NCBI GenBank assembly: GCA_006384855.1 | Contig: VCJN01002436.1 | Location: forward strand, 124,001-188,000 | Source of the DNA: Tetraselmis striata | Lineage: Eukaryota > Chlorophyta > Chlorodendrophyceae > Chlorodendrales > Chlorodendraceae | Length of the DNA: 64,000 nucleotides | Reading direction: 5' to 3' | Shown here: positions 1 to 16,308 of the stretch, in pieces | Position numbering within the stretch: position 1 is the first letter of the stretch | How the letters are laid out: each line of letters begins with the position of its first letter | Position numbers and translations under genes: made by a program | The notes under the pieces: model-generated | Database searches by the model: none | Told to the model about the DNA's origin: nothing | What the model saw: the letters and a program-made list of their open reading frames with translations, nothing else

Positions 1-28
1 TGCCCAAGATGCAACAGATGACCGCCAT

Positions 29-1061
29 ATGCGCCGTTATGCTGAACTCAGGCCCAAGCAGCTCATGTACCTCCAAGTAGGTATCAGACTGTCTAAATAT
101 CGCAGCCTTCCGCATGTTCCTCGCGCGCAATTCAAACAATTCATCAAGAGTTCGCAGGGCTATCGCACCATCTTTGAGCCCAGTGATGCTGATGACACAT
201 ACATGCAGCACGTGTCACCACCAACAGGTCTCCCAGCCGCTCTTGTCACTGCTTGACAAGCACCCCATCGCACTCAATGCGATTCTGACAACCCGTGAGG
301 ATGTTGGGCCCAATGGCCGGCAAGCTTACATGTTTGGAAGCTCTGCGCCTTGAGTTCATCTCGAGTCATGAAGGTGAAGCCCTTGACACCGGCGTCGTGA
401 CATGGATGAGAAGCAGCGCTCGACCGAGTCGGTGCGTGACTACGCTCGCCGCCTGGAGCAGTGCCGCAGTGCGCTCTTGGATGCAGGTGGTCACATCACA
501 TATCGTGAAATGTTGACCCTCTTCAAACATGGCATGAACCCCGAGATGGAGGTGCACCGCGTTGCACTGCGCATGGACACCTCCCTCACCACTTTTGCTA
601 GCTACAAAGCAACGCTCTTCCAATCACTCCCAAGTCCCAGCACGGACCCGAATGGAGCCTTCGCCGCACTGTCTTCTCGGACATCCGCACCCCCACTGGC
701 AGCCGTTTCATCACCGCCGACCGCTCCATCAGGTGACATTGCCGCCCTGATGGCGAAGCTTGAGCAGATGCAAACTCATCTCCAAGCTCAATCACAGGAA
801 ATCAGCAGATTCCGGGGCCGCCACACCGGTCCTAGTGACCCCCGCACCTCTCGTCCGTTCACTGACAAGTCCTGGAACCGCGGGCGTGAAAGGCACCGTG
901 CGTCAGAATGTCGTGCCAAGACCCATGTTGCAGCGGACGCTGCTCCAGTAGCTACCGCAGCTACGCACGACTTTGGCGCACTATCATTCAGCTTCCTTGC
1001 AAATGACATGAGTCGCCCGCTTGCTGAGACCCCACTGCCCCCAATGCCGCCCCAAGCCTAG
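29..1061 (+). pseudogene. Copia gag-like region (frameshifted)
   Basis: The longest frame is 402-1061. Its first 80 residues contain a helical stretch (key words YARRLEQCR, TLFKHGMNP) typical of the UBN2/Retrotrans_gag capsid-like domain of Copia elements. Segments at 29-256 and 114-353 look like the upstream part of the same protein in other frames, so at least two frameshifts are present. A basic, Arg/Ser-rich stretch with one Cys-His pair at about 820-920 could be the remnant of a nucleocapsid zinc knuckle, but no complete CCHC is seen. The C-terminal proline-rich tail runs into the 234-bp tandem repeat. The call rests on resemblance and position upstream of clear protease and integrase. 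Confidence 0.6.
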
Positions 1062-1425
1062 TCGGTTGACAGCTCCGGTGTCAAATTGGTGCCCAACTCC
1101 CTAGTGTCCCTACCGCGGAGCCCGTTTGGCACCCTCGCCTTTGTCGACGAGAGCGGACCGCTCATGATCTCCCCACCAGCCCGCTTTCCCACACCCGGGC
1201 CTAGTTTCGGCGCGCTGTCATTCAGCTTCCTTGCAAATGACGCGAGTCTTCCGCTTGTTGAGACCCCACTTCCTCCAATGCCGCCCTAAGCCTAGTCGGT
1301 TGACCACTCCGGTGTCAGATTGGTGCGCAGCTCCCCAGTGTCCCTGCCGCAGAGCCCGTTTGGCACTCTCACCTTTGTCCACGAGAGCAGACCGCTCATG
1401 ATCTCCCCACCAGCCCGCTCACCCA
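975..1425 (+). repeat. 234-bp tandem repeat, about two units
   Basis: The sequence from 975 (ggcgcactatcattcagctt) recurs from 1209 with a period of 234 bp, and the second unit stays recognisable to about 1425. The period is 78 codons, so the frame is preserved. Each unit encodes an FSFLAND...ETPLPPMPP peptide followed by a stop codon (TAG at 1059, TAA at 1287). It sits between gag and the acidic ORF of the retroelement. A linker duplicated by slippage is the simplest reading. Confidence 0.85.
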
Positions 1426-2081
1426 CACCTGACTCAATTCATGCGGGCTCAAGCCCCCTTGTGGCATGTCGCTTGTCAGCGCGTGCCAAGGGCAAAGGTC
1501 CGGCGCCCATGCCCGTGCGCGCAGCCCCAGCGCGCATGGAGGGGATGCATGCATGTGGCAGTGGGTGCCAACCAAGACTCGTCACGGCATCAGCGCGACA
1601 AGCGCGGTAACCACTCCGCTGGCGACGACCACAGTCAACATGTACCAAACATTGGCAGGAGGGCGTGGACTTGGTGGCCATGACAGAGAGCCTGTCCTTG
1701 TGCGGGAGCGTGAGACACTCGCGCGTGCACATGCCCTCGCAGTGGAAGAACGGGCCACACATGCCGCAATGGAGGAAGTAACTGCATCACATGTCATGCA
1801 AATCAAGAAGTTGTTTTCGGAGCTAGCAATCCTCAGCCCCTCGGAACGCCGTGACGAGGAGCTCAAATGGCTACATCAGAACGTGTACGAATGTTACCTC
1901 AAGAATGTACCAGCTGCATCGCCGCATCTAACAGCCCTCCCGCCGAGTGGCCGTCGTACCAAGCGCCAGATATGTCATGCTTTCAGCCTCATGCTAGGCA
2001 GACGCAAGCCCCCGCCCCCCGCCCAAAACGGCTGCTCAACTGGACAAGACCCGTATGGCTCGCTAGTCACACACATAGCAT

Positions 2082-2615
2082 ATGGAGAGCTCTTCTGCAA
2101 TAGCGGATGTGGAAGCGTTTCAGAGCAAACCTCAGGACTACGACTTCTATGGCTCTCACCTGCTCGCGAGACTGCCAAGGGGCGGTTTAATGCGCTCAGC
2201 ATCCGCCATGAACATCCCGCGCCCGGCACGGCATCCACTGTCGACGCACCCAAGACGGTTGCGCAGCACTCCACGTCTAGGCAACCTGATGCATGTCAGC
2301 AATTCCTACACTAACGAGGCAGACAGTGATGGCGGAGACATGCCTAACCTCGAATCCAACTCTGACACACCAGATGACCTTGATGAGGATGAGCATGTGC
2401 ATGAGCGCTCTGCCCACACCGAGCACACCGAGGGAGACTTGCCGTCTCTCGCTCCCAACTCCACCGATGACAACAGTGATCCGGACTACGATGTTGACTC
2501 TCCTCGAGGTTCTTACCTGAGGCGTGCGCTGACAGCGCTCGCAGAATTACATCACGATGAAGCTCGTCACCATGACAATGGGCTGATTGACCGCGATGCT
2601 AAGCGACAACGGTGA
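2082..2615 (+). pseudogene. Acidic ORF inside the Copia element, function unknown
   Basis: An ATG-started frame of 177 residues within the retroelement polyprotein region, between gag and the methyltransferase. The middle (about residues 70-150) is rich in Asp, Glu, Ser and Thr and low in complexity. It ends in a basic run (DAKRQR, with Arg codons continuing past the stop). I recognise no domain. It probably belongs to the linker of the element's polyprotein. The frame immediately upstream (1466-2314) is also open, so the true polyprotein frame here is unclear. Confidence 0.4.
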
Positions 2616-2729
2616 CGCCGCACACAGCGTCAACGTCGCCGAGCTCGCCGCCGCGCACATCATTGGTGCACCCGCATTGACGTTGCATACAACTGTCAGC
2701 ATGGGTTGCATGCCAACAGCAATAAGAGC

Positions 2730-3140
2730 GTGACATCCAGGACGGCATTGCCCCTCTCACGGAGATTCAACACCTGAAACCCGATATCACAGCCTGCAGC
2801 AAGTCACGGCCTATTCACTACGTTGGCCTATGCAGCGGAGCAACTTTCGCCATCCTTGATGAGCTGTGCTCATTAGGGCATCGTTTCTATATGGTGACAC
2901 TGGTAGAGAACGACCGTGCAATCGCAGCCGCAGCTTAATCGGAGCTACATACTCTGCACCGCAAATGGTCTAACATCTTGCCACGTACGGCCGTGGACAA
3001 TGCGTTTGATCGACTCCCATCACAAGATGTCAACCAACTCTTGGGCGGCTAAGGACTTCCAGTCCCTGCCACCTGTCGATCTGTTGGTCAGCTCCCCACA
3101 GTGTCAACTGTTCTCTGTCACAGCATATTTCCGCTATAAT
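2730..3140 (+). pseudogene. Cytosine-5 DNA methyltransferase domain, N-terminal half (motifs I-IV)
   Basis: Frame 2 (about 2730-2936) encodes a motif-I-like stretch, VGLCSGATFAILDELCSLGH, corresponding to the SAM-binding DLFaGiG...G of C5-MTases. It is followed by VENDRA, resembling the motif II acidic E.d. After a TAA at 2936 and a shift to frame 3, VDLLVSSPQCQLFS (3077-3118) matches the motif IV catalytic loop DLiiGGPPCQgFS, with the nucleophilic Cys and following Gln kept. The domain stops abruptly near 3140 and resumes at 6601 with motif VI. Family knowledge: C5-MTases methylate the C5 of cytosine through this Cys. One stop and one frameshift make this copy inactive. Confidence 0.75.
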
Positions 3141-3663
3141 ACGCGCGGACATTTTAATGTCGCGCGCGCGCGGGACACGAGTGTAAAAAGCCGCGTCAGC
3201 GAGACGCCCCGCCCAACCGCCTCACCCATTGCAGGGCCATCCTGGCCCGGCCCAGCGTGCGCACCAGCTACCCGCTCTCGACCAGCGCCCTTCCAGGGTA
3301 GTGCACCCATAGCGTTGACGACATGTAGGTGGGAGCATAGGCGCCGAGGGCGCCCCATCTGCTTGCGAGACCGGCACCTCCATGTGGGTTTGGGTTGGGT
3401 GTGGCTCGCAACCACCCACTCACTCACCCACTTGCTGCCACGGGGATGAGCACGCCTCCATCGCCATCCCCGTTCGCGTGGCCGTTTTTCGCCCATCGTG
3501 TTCCTTATGACCAGTTGCATGAACGCACAAGGGGGTTTGTCGAGTTTTTCCCTGTCAAAGAAGTTACAAGCGTTCTCCTCACGGCCCCTCTGCTGCACAT
3601 GTGCCGCCCGTCACGTACGGAGGGCTAATGGCGGCCGTAAATCGGCGGAGCCGCGTCCTAGAG

Positions 3664-4704
3664 GGCGAGTGCCTAGAGTGCCTCGAGTGGAGTGCTTCGA
3701 GGAGGCGTACGCCTCGGAGCCGCAGTGCTACAAGAACACCGCCTGCACAGCCTGCTTCCGCCCTCACCTGGCCCCGGTGGCGGTCGTGGAGCGGGCAACG
3801 TGGGAGGCGCAGTTCCGATTGGCCCCGTGGAATGAGCTCGGCCGGGACTGGCGGCTCTCGAATGCCGCCAAGTCCTTCAAGCTTTGCGGCTTCCCCTCGG
3901 CGCTGCTTGCCGGTTGGGTCAACGACATCGTCAAGAAGTGTCGGAAGCCGAGCCTGGAGGCGTGGGACCGGGAGTATCCCTCGGCCAAGTACTGACAGCG
4001 AGAAGCATGGAGTCGGCCGCCTAGTGCGTGGCTACGTCTTCTTGACAATGCGCGCGATGGAGCTCATGTTTGAGCATGCGAAGGTGACCAGGTCACCCCA
4101 CATCCCCCCATGGGCATGTGGCCAACGCGAGTATGTGCAGTTTAAGTTCCAGCAATCAGTGCTGGAGGAGCCAGAGATATACATGGATAAGTTGCAGCTG
4201 CCAGACGTGGAGCAGCTCATTTAGCAAGCTGGCACGTGGGGCTTTCCTGAGCCCGCCATGACGCGAGGTTGGGGTCAGCAAGGGCACATTAACTACTACC
4301 CAGTCGCTGCCAGGAGGTATCAGCACCCGGCGCTGACGAAGGCTGTGGCCGGCTTCGTGACATGCGGGGATCACGCGGCGTGGTTGGAGAAGCAAGCTAA
4401 GGCTCGTGCTCAGCGGGAGGCGCAACAGGAGAGGAGGGCGTTGGAGGAGGACTACCTTGCCAAGCCCAATGAGCGTCTTCGGATGCTCGTTGTGATAGGT
4501 GGGCGTGAGAGGCTAGCCGCCAACGGGAACTATCCCCCCAGCCGCGATCCCATGTTCAATGGGCAGGATAAGGCAGCTGGCGTTAAATATGCCTTGGACA
4601 TGTCTGAGGTGCCGCCACCAGCTAGGGGGGTGTATGATTATGATGCATGGGTGACATATTTTCTGGGGCAGTTCAAGAAGCCGGGGAAAAGGCGGCGTCG
4701 CTGA
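3664..4704 (+). pseudogene. Unrecognised ORF of the nested element, + strand
   Basis: Two frames make up this region. The first ends at 3995 and contains a short Cys cluster (ECFEEAYASEPQCYKNTACTAC), which could bind metal. After a frameshift, the second runs from about 4026 to 4704, broken by one in-frame TAG at 4222. Its C-terminal part has a charged coiled-coil-like helix (LEKQAKARAQREAQQERRAL) at about 4385-4445 and a basic tail ending in KRRRR. No catalytic motif is recognised. Position inside the insertion and convergence with the - strand ORFs suggest it belongs to the same element. Confidence 0.45.
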
Positions 4705-4979
4705 TAGTCACCGGCATGCACATGCGGCATTGCGGGAAGGATGCCAGCATGTGTGTAATTACATTTCCAACCTATTTCTTTGCCGCACGGGATGTGTTAA
4801 AGGTGTGCTCTGGGAACTTGCGCTTCGGGCTGGCATGTGTCTGCTCATGCTTCCCTCGCTTTACCTTGGCCACATGCCCAGTGCCCAGACAATCTGCGCA
4901 GCCATAACATCACCATCCCTTTTAGCGACATGTTGTGTGAACACAATGACTATAAATGACATCAAAATATAATTGCAGC

Positions 4980-6191
4980 ATACATTCAGCACCACAATTG
5001 TGCCATTAGTCCTTGTGGCATTGAAGATTTCTGTGGCATCAGCAACTAGCTGGATGCTGAGAGACTCCCCAAGTTTGATGAGCCCCTCCTTCAGCAGTAG
5101 CCTGGCGCGATGCTGAAGCACCAACTTAAGATCCATTGTGCTTGATATCATGCATGTCCTCCGTAGTGCTGAGCCCCGCAGCAGCAAGCTCCACCCCTTG
5201 CCCTTTCAGCATGTCCTCCACTGATGGCCACTTGATCATCAAGTTGCCATGTGGCAGCACCATATGCAACAGCTTCTCCATGTCCGCGTCCCACTTGGAG
5301 CTGCTGAGGTTGATGAGACGCTGAAAGGCATCTTGAGATAGCTTTATGTCAATGTAGACATGCACAGCGTTGTGCCCCCACAGCTTTCTAATGGCCATTA
5401 GGGTTTTAGGGCGACCAACATGGCACGCCTCTCTGTTGCTTTCAAGTGATGTTTAAACTGCTTAGACTCCAATATGGAGGCCAGCAACTCGGGGTAGTTG
5501 GCTAGGAGGGCGCCTAGGATAAAGCGGGGGGTGTGCGCTGCTCGCACATCCGCTGGCTGGCCCACTAGGTCCGCCTCCTCCACGATGCCTGCCTCCTCCC
5601 TGTCAGCTCCATGCGCGTCGACATCGCCTTGCTGCTGCTGCTGCTCTGCTCCTTTGTCACCGCCGGAAGGGGCTCCGAACTGTGCGCCGGGCCCGCGCTC
5701 CGCATACACAAACTGCCGGTTGTCGTCGTCTCCGACTGCGTGGGTGAGCCACGCCTCCAGCCGCTCAGCCTTGCGGCCGATGAACTTGCGCACCGTCGCT
5801 CGGGTCGTCGCCTCCCGCAGCTTGTAGGACAGGCCTACTGGCCGCTCCCTCCCCGGCTTCTGGCCCCCGCCCTCCTCGTCACTGCCGCTGCCCTCACTGC
5901 CATTTGACTCAAACATGAGCCGTATCGGCTTTTAGGCGCGCTATCCTTCTTGTCGCGCTTTCGGCGCAGGATGTCCGCCTCCACTCGCGCCCTCTCCTCC
6001 GCCGCAAGTTGGGACCGCAGCTCCTTCTCCACTTCTTTCTGCATGTTGACAACCTCCCTCCAGCAGCGCTCTGCCTCCTCCGAGGCCGTCGCTCTCTTCA
6101 GCAGGTACTTGACCTCTGATTCGAGGTTTGGCAGCTGGGTCGACACACGAGTCGTCGCTGCTGATGCTTGCGACGACGGCCCGGCCGGCAC
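4980..6191 (-). pseudogene. Unrecognised ORFs of the nested element, - strand
   Basis: Three or four overlapping frames read as one decayed gene. At 6191-5835 is an Ala/Glu/Arg-rich coiled coil. At 5916-5398 is an acidic and glutamine-rich protein ending in LVALKP. The frame at 5398-5126 overlaps the previous stop as TAATG. A last frame runs from about 5150 to 4980. Hydrophobic and helical segments continue across the frame changes, which supports a single ancestral protein. I do not recognise the family. The TAATG overlap may be a stop-restart junction or just a frameshift. Confidence 0.45.
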
Positions 6192-6600
6192 GCCGCTGCC
6201 GCTAGCACCCGCCCCGCCTCCTCCATCACCACCGGCATCGCCGCGGTTTTCTCAGACTGCCTTTTCTTTGACTTGTAGCCCATTATACCCGGACGGGGGA
6301 CGAGGGGAAGGGGGCAAAATACGTGGCTGTTGTAAGCAAAGATGTTATATGCAAGCTGCTGTGACATGCCGGTGAGTGGCAGATGTTGCATCCCGACTGT
6401 ACGCGGCCGCCAGGTCGCCCCCACCGCCTGCGCACCAGCCGCCTCCCGACACCGCATGTACTACCCCCAAAGGGCTTGGCAGAGGTACCTACAAGGTCTC
6501 TAGACATAGGTCGGGCACTATGGTGACTGCCAGTACGGCCAGCAGAGGTACTGGAGGGCGGGTACGCGTACGCGTACGTTGAAATGTCCAATTTTCGGGC

Positions 6601-7240
6601 CCGGAACTGCGCTGTGGTTGCGGTGCTCAGTCTAGGCATGCGAGACGACCGAGCACAGGCATTCTATGCGACGTCCAGACTCATTTATGAGATCCATCGA
6701 TCGCCAACAGCCGAGTGGTCTCAATTATGTGATTGAAAATGTCACTGGCGCGGCTCGGTCACCACAGATCCGCGCAGCCCTTGGGCAGCCCATGCTCGCA
6801 CGAGCGCACGAACGGGGCTCCACCGCACGACGTGACACTCTATTCGGGACCAACATTCACAGCCTTGATGACCTGCGACGACACTATTAGCGATGTGTGA
6901 GACCACCAATGACAGTGGAGGGCATGTTTACCCGTGGCAACTTCTCTCCTGCATGGGCGGCTCCCCCACACGTGAAAGACTGCGTTCTTCCGAAATTCCA
7001 ATCTCGCAAGGGAACCTGGGCATACAGAATGCACGGCCCAACCCCAAGCCGCGGCATGCTGCTCCTCGATGGAGTCTGCACGAAACCTGACTGCGACGTC
7101 CGCTACGAAAGCATGATGGGCTTCGATCAGTCCACGCTCAACATCGCTGGCATATCTGAGGACCTACGACGTCGTGCACTTGGAGCGTGTATTGATGCCA
7201 ACGTTGCTCGTTGGTTGGCTATCGCTATCTCCGTGACATC
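6601..7240 (+). pseudogene. Cytosine-5 DNA methyltransferase domain, C-terminal half (motifs V-X)
   Basis: Frame 2 (about 6640-6720) gives a TSRLIYEIHR segment, like the GTGRLFFEFYR that follows motif IV in DNMT3-type enzymes. Frame 3 (6699-6890) gives LNYVIENV, the ENV of motif VI, then an ALGQPM...ARRDTLFGTN segment, matching the motif VIII region (AAHRARYFWGN in DNMT3). Frame 3 from 6897 continues with a target-recognition-like stretch, MMGFDQ, and R..LGACIDANVARWLA, fitting motifs IX-X. It is followed in the same frame by the Copia protease, so the domain was part of the polyprotein. The closest layout I recognise is DNMT3-like. The frameshift between the first two segments inactivates it. 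Confidence 0.75.
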
Positions 7241-7244
7241 TCGG

Positions 7245-7610
7245 AACGATGAAACATCCTTGCCCAGCATCCACACCTTTCCTTACCAATGGGTGTTCGA
7301 TACCGATGCCACGTCCCATATGGCAGCTTGCTTCGCAGACTACGCCAGCGCCGGTGATCACCGAAGTATGACCCGACGATATATCAGTGGGCTTGGCGCG
7401 TGCGCAGTGCTGGGAGTGGGCACAATCCACCTTACCCTGCAGACAGAGGATGGACGCTCTGTGTTTTCCATGGTCCGCAACTGCCTGCACGTCCCCGACC
7501 TGGCATCGAAATCATATGGACGCGTACTTCGGTTGTTCAGTGCGCGAGCCGCTCAGATAGCCAACGCGGATTTCAAAGTGTTGATGACAGCTCGGCGCAA
7601 TATGCCATGA
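7245..7610 (+). pseudogene. Copia aspartic protease region
   Basis: The frame 6897-7610 carries WVFDTDATSHM at about 7287-7323, corresponding to the Copia protease active site W.lDSGATsHM. The Gly of DSG is Asp here. Downstream are the usual follow-on motifs: an ISGLGACAVLGVGT glycine-rich flap region and CLHVPDLASK, the VLYVPdL..NL of Copia elements. The aspartate is kept but the G-to-D change in the active triplet would probably disable it. It is in frame with the end of the methyltransferase domain, which shows their fusion. Confidence 0.85.
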
Positions 7611-7649
7611 TTGCAGCTATCCGATGCCGTATCTGTCCCCATTGAGGTC

Positions 7650-8650
7650 AATGGTCAGCTCTTTGTGCTGAACAAAGCAATCACTACCGCTCAGTCATCG
7701 CTGTCCGCTGACACATCTAGCTCCACCGGCATGCTGGCAGTGCGCTCGCCGAAGGAACATATCAAGTAGATGCCGTGGCACGCTCGTCTTGGTAATCTCC
7801 ATGAGCGTGCAATGGATGCCGCCCTGGCAGTCCACAACATACCCCGCTATGGTCACCTCCAGCACATCGGCTTACCGTTCTGCGAGGCGTGTGCACTGGT
7901 CAAGTCGACCAATGCACCGATGCTGCGCCAATGCCACGACAAACCCACTGTCCCGTTCTCACTGGTGGGTTGGGACTTCTGGGAAACCCGATCTCCATCT
8001 TTACAAGGCAATACCTACTGCTGTGGCGCCTTCGACTACGCCTCGTCCATGGCATGCTTGTACTTTGTGCGCTCTCGCTCCGCGGAAATTACCTGTCTGC
8101 GCGCCGTCAACACAATGGTCAACCTCGGATTCACTGTACAAGCCCTGCGACTTGACAATGACACCGCGTTCAGGAGCGCATCATACATTGCCGCCTGCGA
8201 CGAGATGCAAGTGCGTCGCATCACATATTAATAATGCAGCCCCGTACAGCCAATTTCAGAATGACCTATTTGAGCGCTCGTGGCGCACTCTCAGTCGCAA
8301 TCTCTGGCGGTCGATATGTGGTCGATTTGTGGTCTATCTCCGCCCGCCTCGCGCCGCTCAGCTACATCCGGCTGTGCACGCACCGCTCATACCCTGCAGG
8401 TTGCGGCGGACGCGCAACCTCCGCCGCGCCGGTGTGGGGGCGTGGGGCTGGCATAATCCCATCGGGTGGTGCTTGGCGCCTCGTCGTCGACGACATGCCT
8501 AGAATGGCTGGCCATTTGATGCGCACAACGCGCCCGTGGGAAGCACAGCACGATATACTCGGTGGCTATTTCTGCGTTCCCGCTGTCGAAACCTTTCACC
8601 CGCGCGAGCAGTCAAGATTTGTCCGCTATATTCGAACATCGGTAGAAGCA
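7650..8650 (+). pseudogene. Copia integrase (GAG_pre-integrase, DDE core, partial C-terminus)
   Basis: The frame 7770-8231 starts with a WHARLGNLHERAM...FCEAC..VKST segment, the HHCC zinc-binding GAG_pre-integrase domain. The catalytic core follows: GWDFWE holds the first Asp and LRLDND the second. After a TAA at 8229, APYSQFQNDLFERSWRTL contains the catalytic Glu. A degraded C-terminal piece to about 8650 (RLVVDDMPRMAGH) fits the Copia integrase tail. Stops and frameshifts make it inactive. No RT domain follows. Confidence 0.85.
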
Positions 8651-9082
8651 GTTCCCGTACGGGAGAAGTACCCGGATATGATATTTCTCCTTTCTCCCTT
8701 ATTATTGATTTGTTGTCCGTTTTTTGCACGGTGATTTTTTGAAGAATAATAACAAGATCTCAGCATTATCCATTCGACGGCGCTCGCCGCCGCAGCCGTC
8801 CGTCCGTCGTCACCTGGCGAGCGCGGGCCTCGTACCTGGCGCACCTGTACGTCGGACGTCGTCCACCACTTGGCCCCGGCCTGCGCGCGCCACCGCCCCA
8901 ACCACTCGTTGCAACCGGTTCGCCGCACATCAGCACCAGCACCCCTGACTTCGTTGAGGGTTCCCTGTTGAATCACTCCACACCTCTCCCACACGACTGT
9001 TTTCGTCGGTGCTTGAGACTAGCGCTGCCAACCACCACCGCTCCGTCCGGCGTGCTACCCTGTCCCACCTTCCCACCGCAGC
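8651..9082 (+). other. Upstream region of the phosphoglucomutase gene
   Basis: No coding sequence is recognised between the end of the Copia remnant and the first phosphoglucomutase ATG. The 5' part is AT-rich (8690-8760); the rest is C-rich with CACC runs, as often seen in algal promoters and leaders. No convincing TATA box or operator was identified, so the transcription start is unknown. Confidence 0.4.
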
Positions 9083-14864
<5,782 letters not shown>

Positions 14865-14941
14865 GCGCGCTAGTGCGCCCAAGCGGTGCAGCCCGCCGCC
14901 GGGCGGCCCGCCTACCTCCTCCATACATTAGCTAGCATTTT

Positions 14942-14946
14942 TGTAA
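14942..14946 (+). promoter_or_regulatory. TGTAA polyadenylation signal of phosphoglucomutase
   Basis: TGTAA lies 78 nt after the TAA stop. This pentamer is the usual polyadenylation signal in Chlamydomonas and Volvox, so both the gene end and the lineage are supported. Confidence 0.75.
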
Positions 14947-14949
14947 AGC

Positions 14950-16300
14950 AGCGAGTTTTACACCGCACCACACGCTGCGCCGCTCACACGAGCAGCCGCA
15001 GGCCCTGGGCTGCTGTCTCCACCTGCCATGCCATGTGCTCGCTAGGTCCCTACCCCACCGTCGGATCCGCAATCGCCCCTACCGTTACCGATGCTCCCCG
15101 GTGGCTGGCCAGGGCTGGCCAGGGCACGGTGCCCCCATGACGCAGCCGCTGCCTTAACCGTGGCCACTTCCGTTGGCCCGGTGCCAGCCGGCGGGCGGGC
15201 ATTCACCCTGCTGCGCGTACCTGCGCCTCCGGCGCCGCAGCAGCTCGCACCATTCTCGGTGGTTGGCGACGAGGTGGCTGCGCAGGCGGCATCACGCAGC
15301 CGGGGGCTACTATGGTCAGTGGCTACTATCCGGCTGCCGGCGCGGTATGCAGAACTCCATACACTGCGAGCGAGAACCTGACCTAGCTGGGTTAGGACAA
15401 AGATGGACGAAGCCATCCGCCACCATAGCGTATGTTTGTATGTATGGGTTGCATGCCAGCCCAGTTTGAGGCTTAACACAAGAGTCCGTATGGGTGAGGT
15501 GACACGACCCGAGAAGAAAGCGGGAGCATTTGGAAAATGCTTCCCAGGGGGGGTATATATGGGCGCATGGGGGGGTGAGTGGGTTATTGGCACCTCGGGA
15601 TCCCGTCGTTGGTCTTCTGGAAGATCGCGCGGTGCTGCGCAGATGCGTCTGGCGGAGGGGGGTCCAACCCAAGAAAAGCGAAGACGCCCCTGCGTGGGCA
15701 GCGGCGGTCCACAGGCAGCACATGTCATCACATCCAAACGAGGGTACGTCCTATATGACAGGCGCAGTGAGTGTCGGACTGGGAACGGATCCTTGTGTAA
15801 ATGAAAGTAAGACTGTCCGGAACCTTTACGGCAGAAGTACACATTGCGAGCTCTGCATGAAAGCCCCAGCTTCAGGTGCTGGGGCTGTGACCTGTCACGT
15901 GACATGAAAACGTCTGCTAACGGTCGTCACATCGACGCCGGCTCGCGCGGAGATGTGCTGGCGGCCGCGGCTATACCGGTGTGCTTGCACAGTATTCCCA
16001 CGTCAATCGTCCGTGTTCATAATAATATCTGTCTTGGCATGACATCCTCCCTGCCGATGCTGCACCAGTAACGTTGCGAATCGCATCCGATTGAGTACGC
16101 GGTTACCGTGCATACTCATCGTGCTCATTAAGTATGGGCTATTTAGCAGCGTCAAACCATGCACGCTCTCCCAGTATGTATACTAATCTGCAGACACGGT
16201 GGCCTTCCGCGTCGCGGTGGAAGGCTCTGCTGTCTGCGTTGCGGGCAGCGATGCTTCAATGAACGGCAATGATCGTATGGGTGTCAGCAGCCCGTTGGGC
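14950..16300. other. Gene-poor stretch downstream of phosphoglucomutase
   Basis: Nothing here is recognised as a gene. A long - strand open frame (15905-15042) has no domain resemblance and an amino-acid bias expected from GC-rich antisense. A short inverted repeat is present at 15864-15888 (agccccagcttca/ggtgctgggg). The 3' end of the sulfotransferase gene may extend into the right part, for example an AG-preceded segment at about 16219-16150 on the - strand, but no family motif supports it. Confidence 0.4.
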
Positions 16301-16308
16301 ACTCGCAC

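Larger units (their letters stand above)
3150..6590. mobile_element. Unidentified transposon inserted into the methyltransferase domain
   Basis: The methyltransferase reading breaks off near 3140 and resumes near 6601, so about 3.45 kb is foreign to it. The interval has two convergent coding regions: + strand 3664-4704 and - strand 6191-4980. Its borders carry a short imperfect inverted repeat: ggacatttTAaTGT at 3148-3161 against the reverse complement of acgttgaaatgtcc at 6576-6589, followed on both sides by alternating CG-rich sequence. No target-site duplication was found, and the exact ends are uncertain. A two-ORF DNA transposon is the likely class, but I do not recognise a transposase signature. 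Confidence 0.55.
1..8650 (+). mobile_element. Decayed Copia (Ty1) retrotransposon with embedded C5-methyltransferase
   Basis: This is a long-terminal-repeat-type retroelement of the Copia order, running 5'->3' and cut by the window start. Gag-like sequence lies at 29-1061, a cytosine-5 methyltransferase domain at about 2730-3140 and 6601-7240, the Copia protease signature near 7290-7500, and the integrase zinc finger and catalytic core at 7770-8300. The order gag-MTase-PR-INT runs in one direction, and protease before integrase is the Copia order. Many frameshifts and stops show it is dead. Reverse transcriptase, RNase H and a 3' LTR are absent: recognisable coding sequence ends near 8650, where phosphoglucomutase upstream sequence begins. 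No LTR is visible. A separate element occupies about 3150-6590. Confidence 0.85.

Noticed and set aside
5398..5412. Telomere-like ttagggttttaggg
   Set aside because: Only two imperfect units, inside a decayed ORF; not an array.
15042..15905. 287-residue - strand open frame
   Set aside because: Ser/Pro/Arg-rich, no recognised motif, no supporting splice or poly(A) signal. Probably chance in GC-rich sequence.
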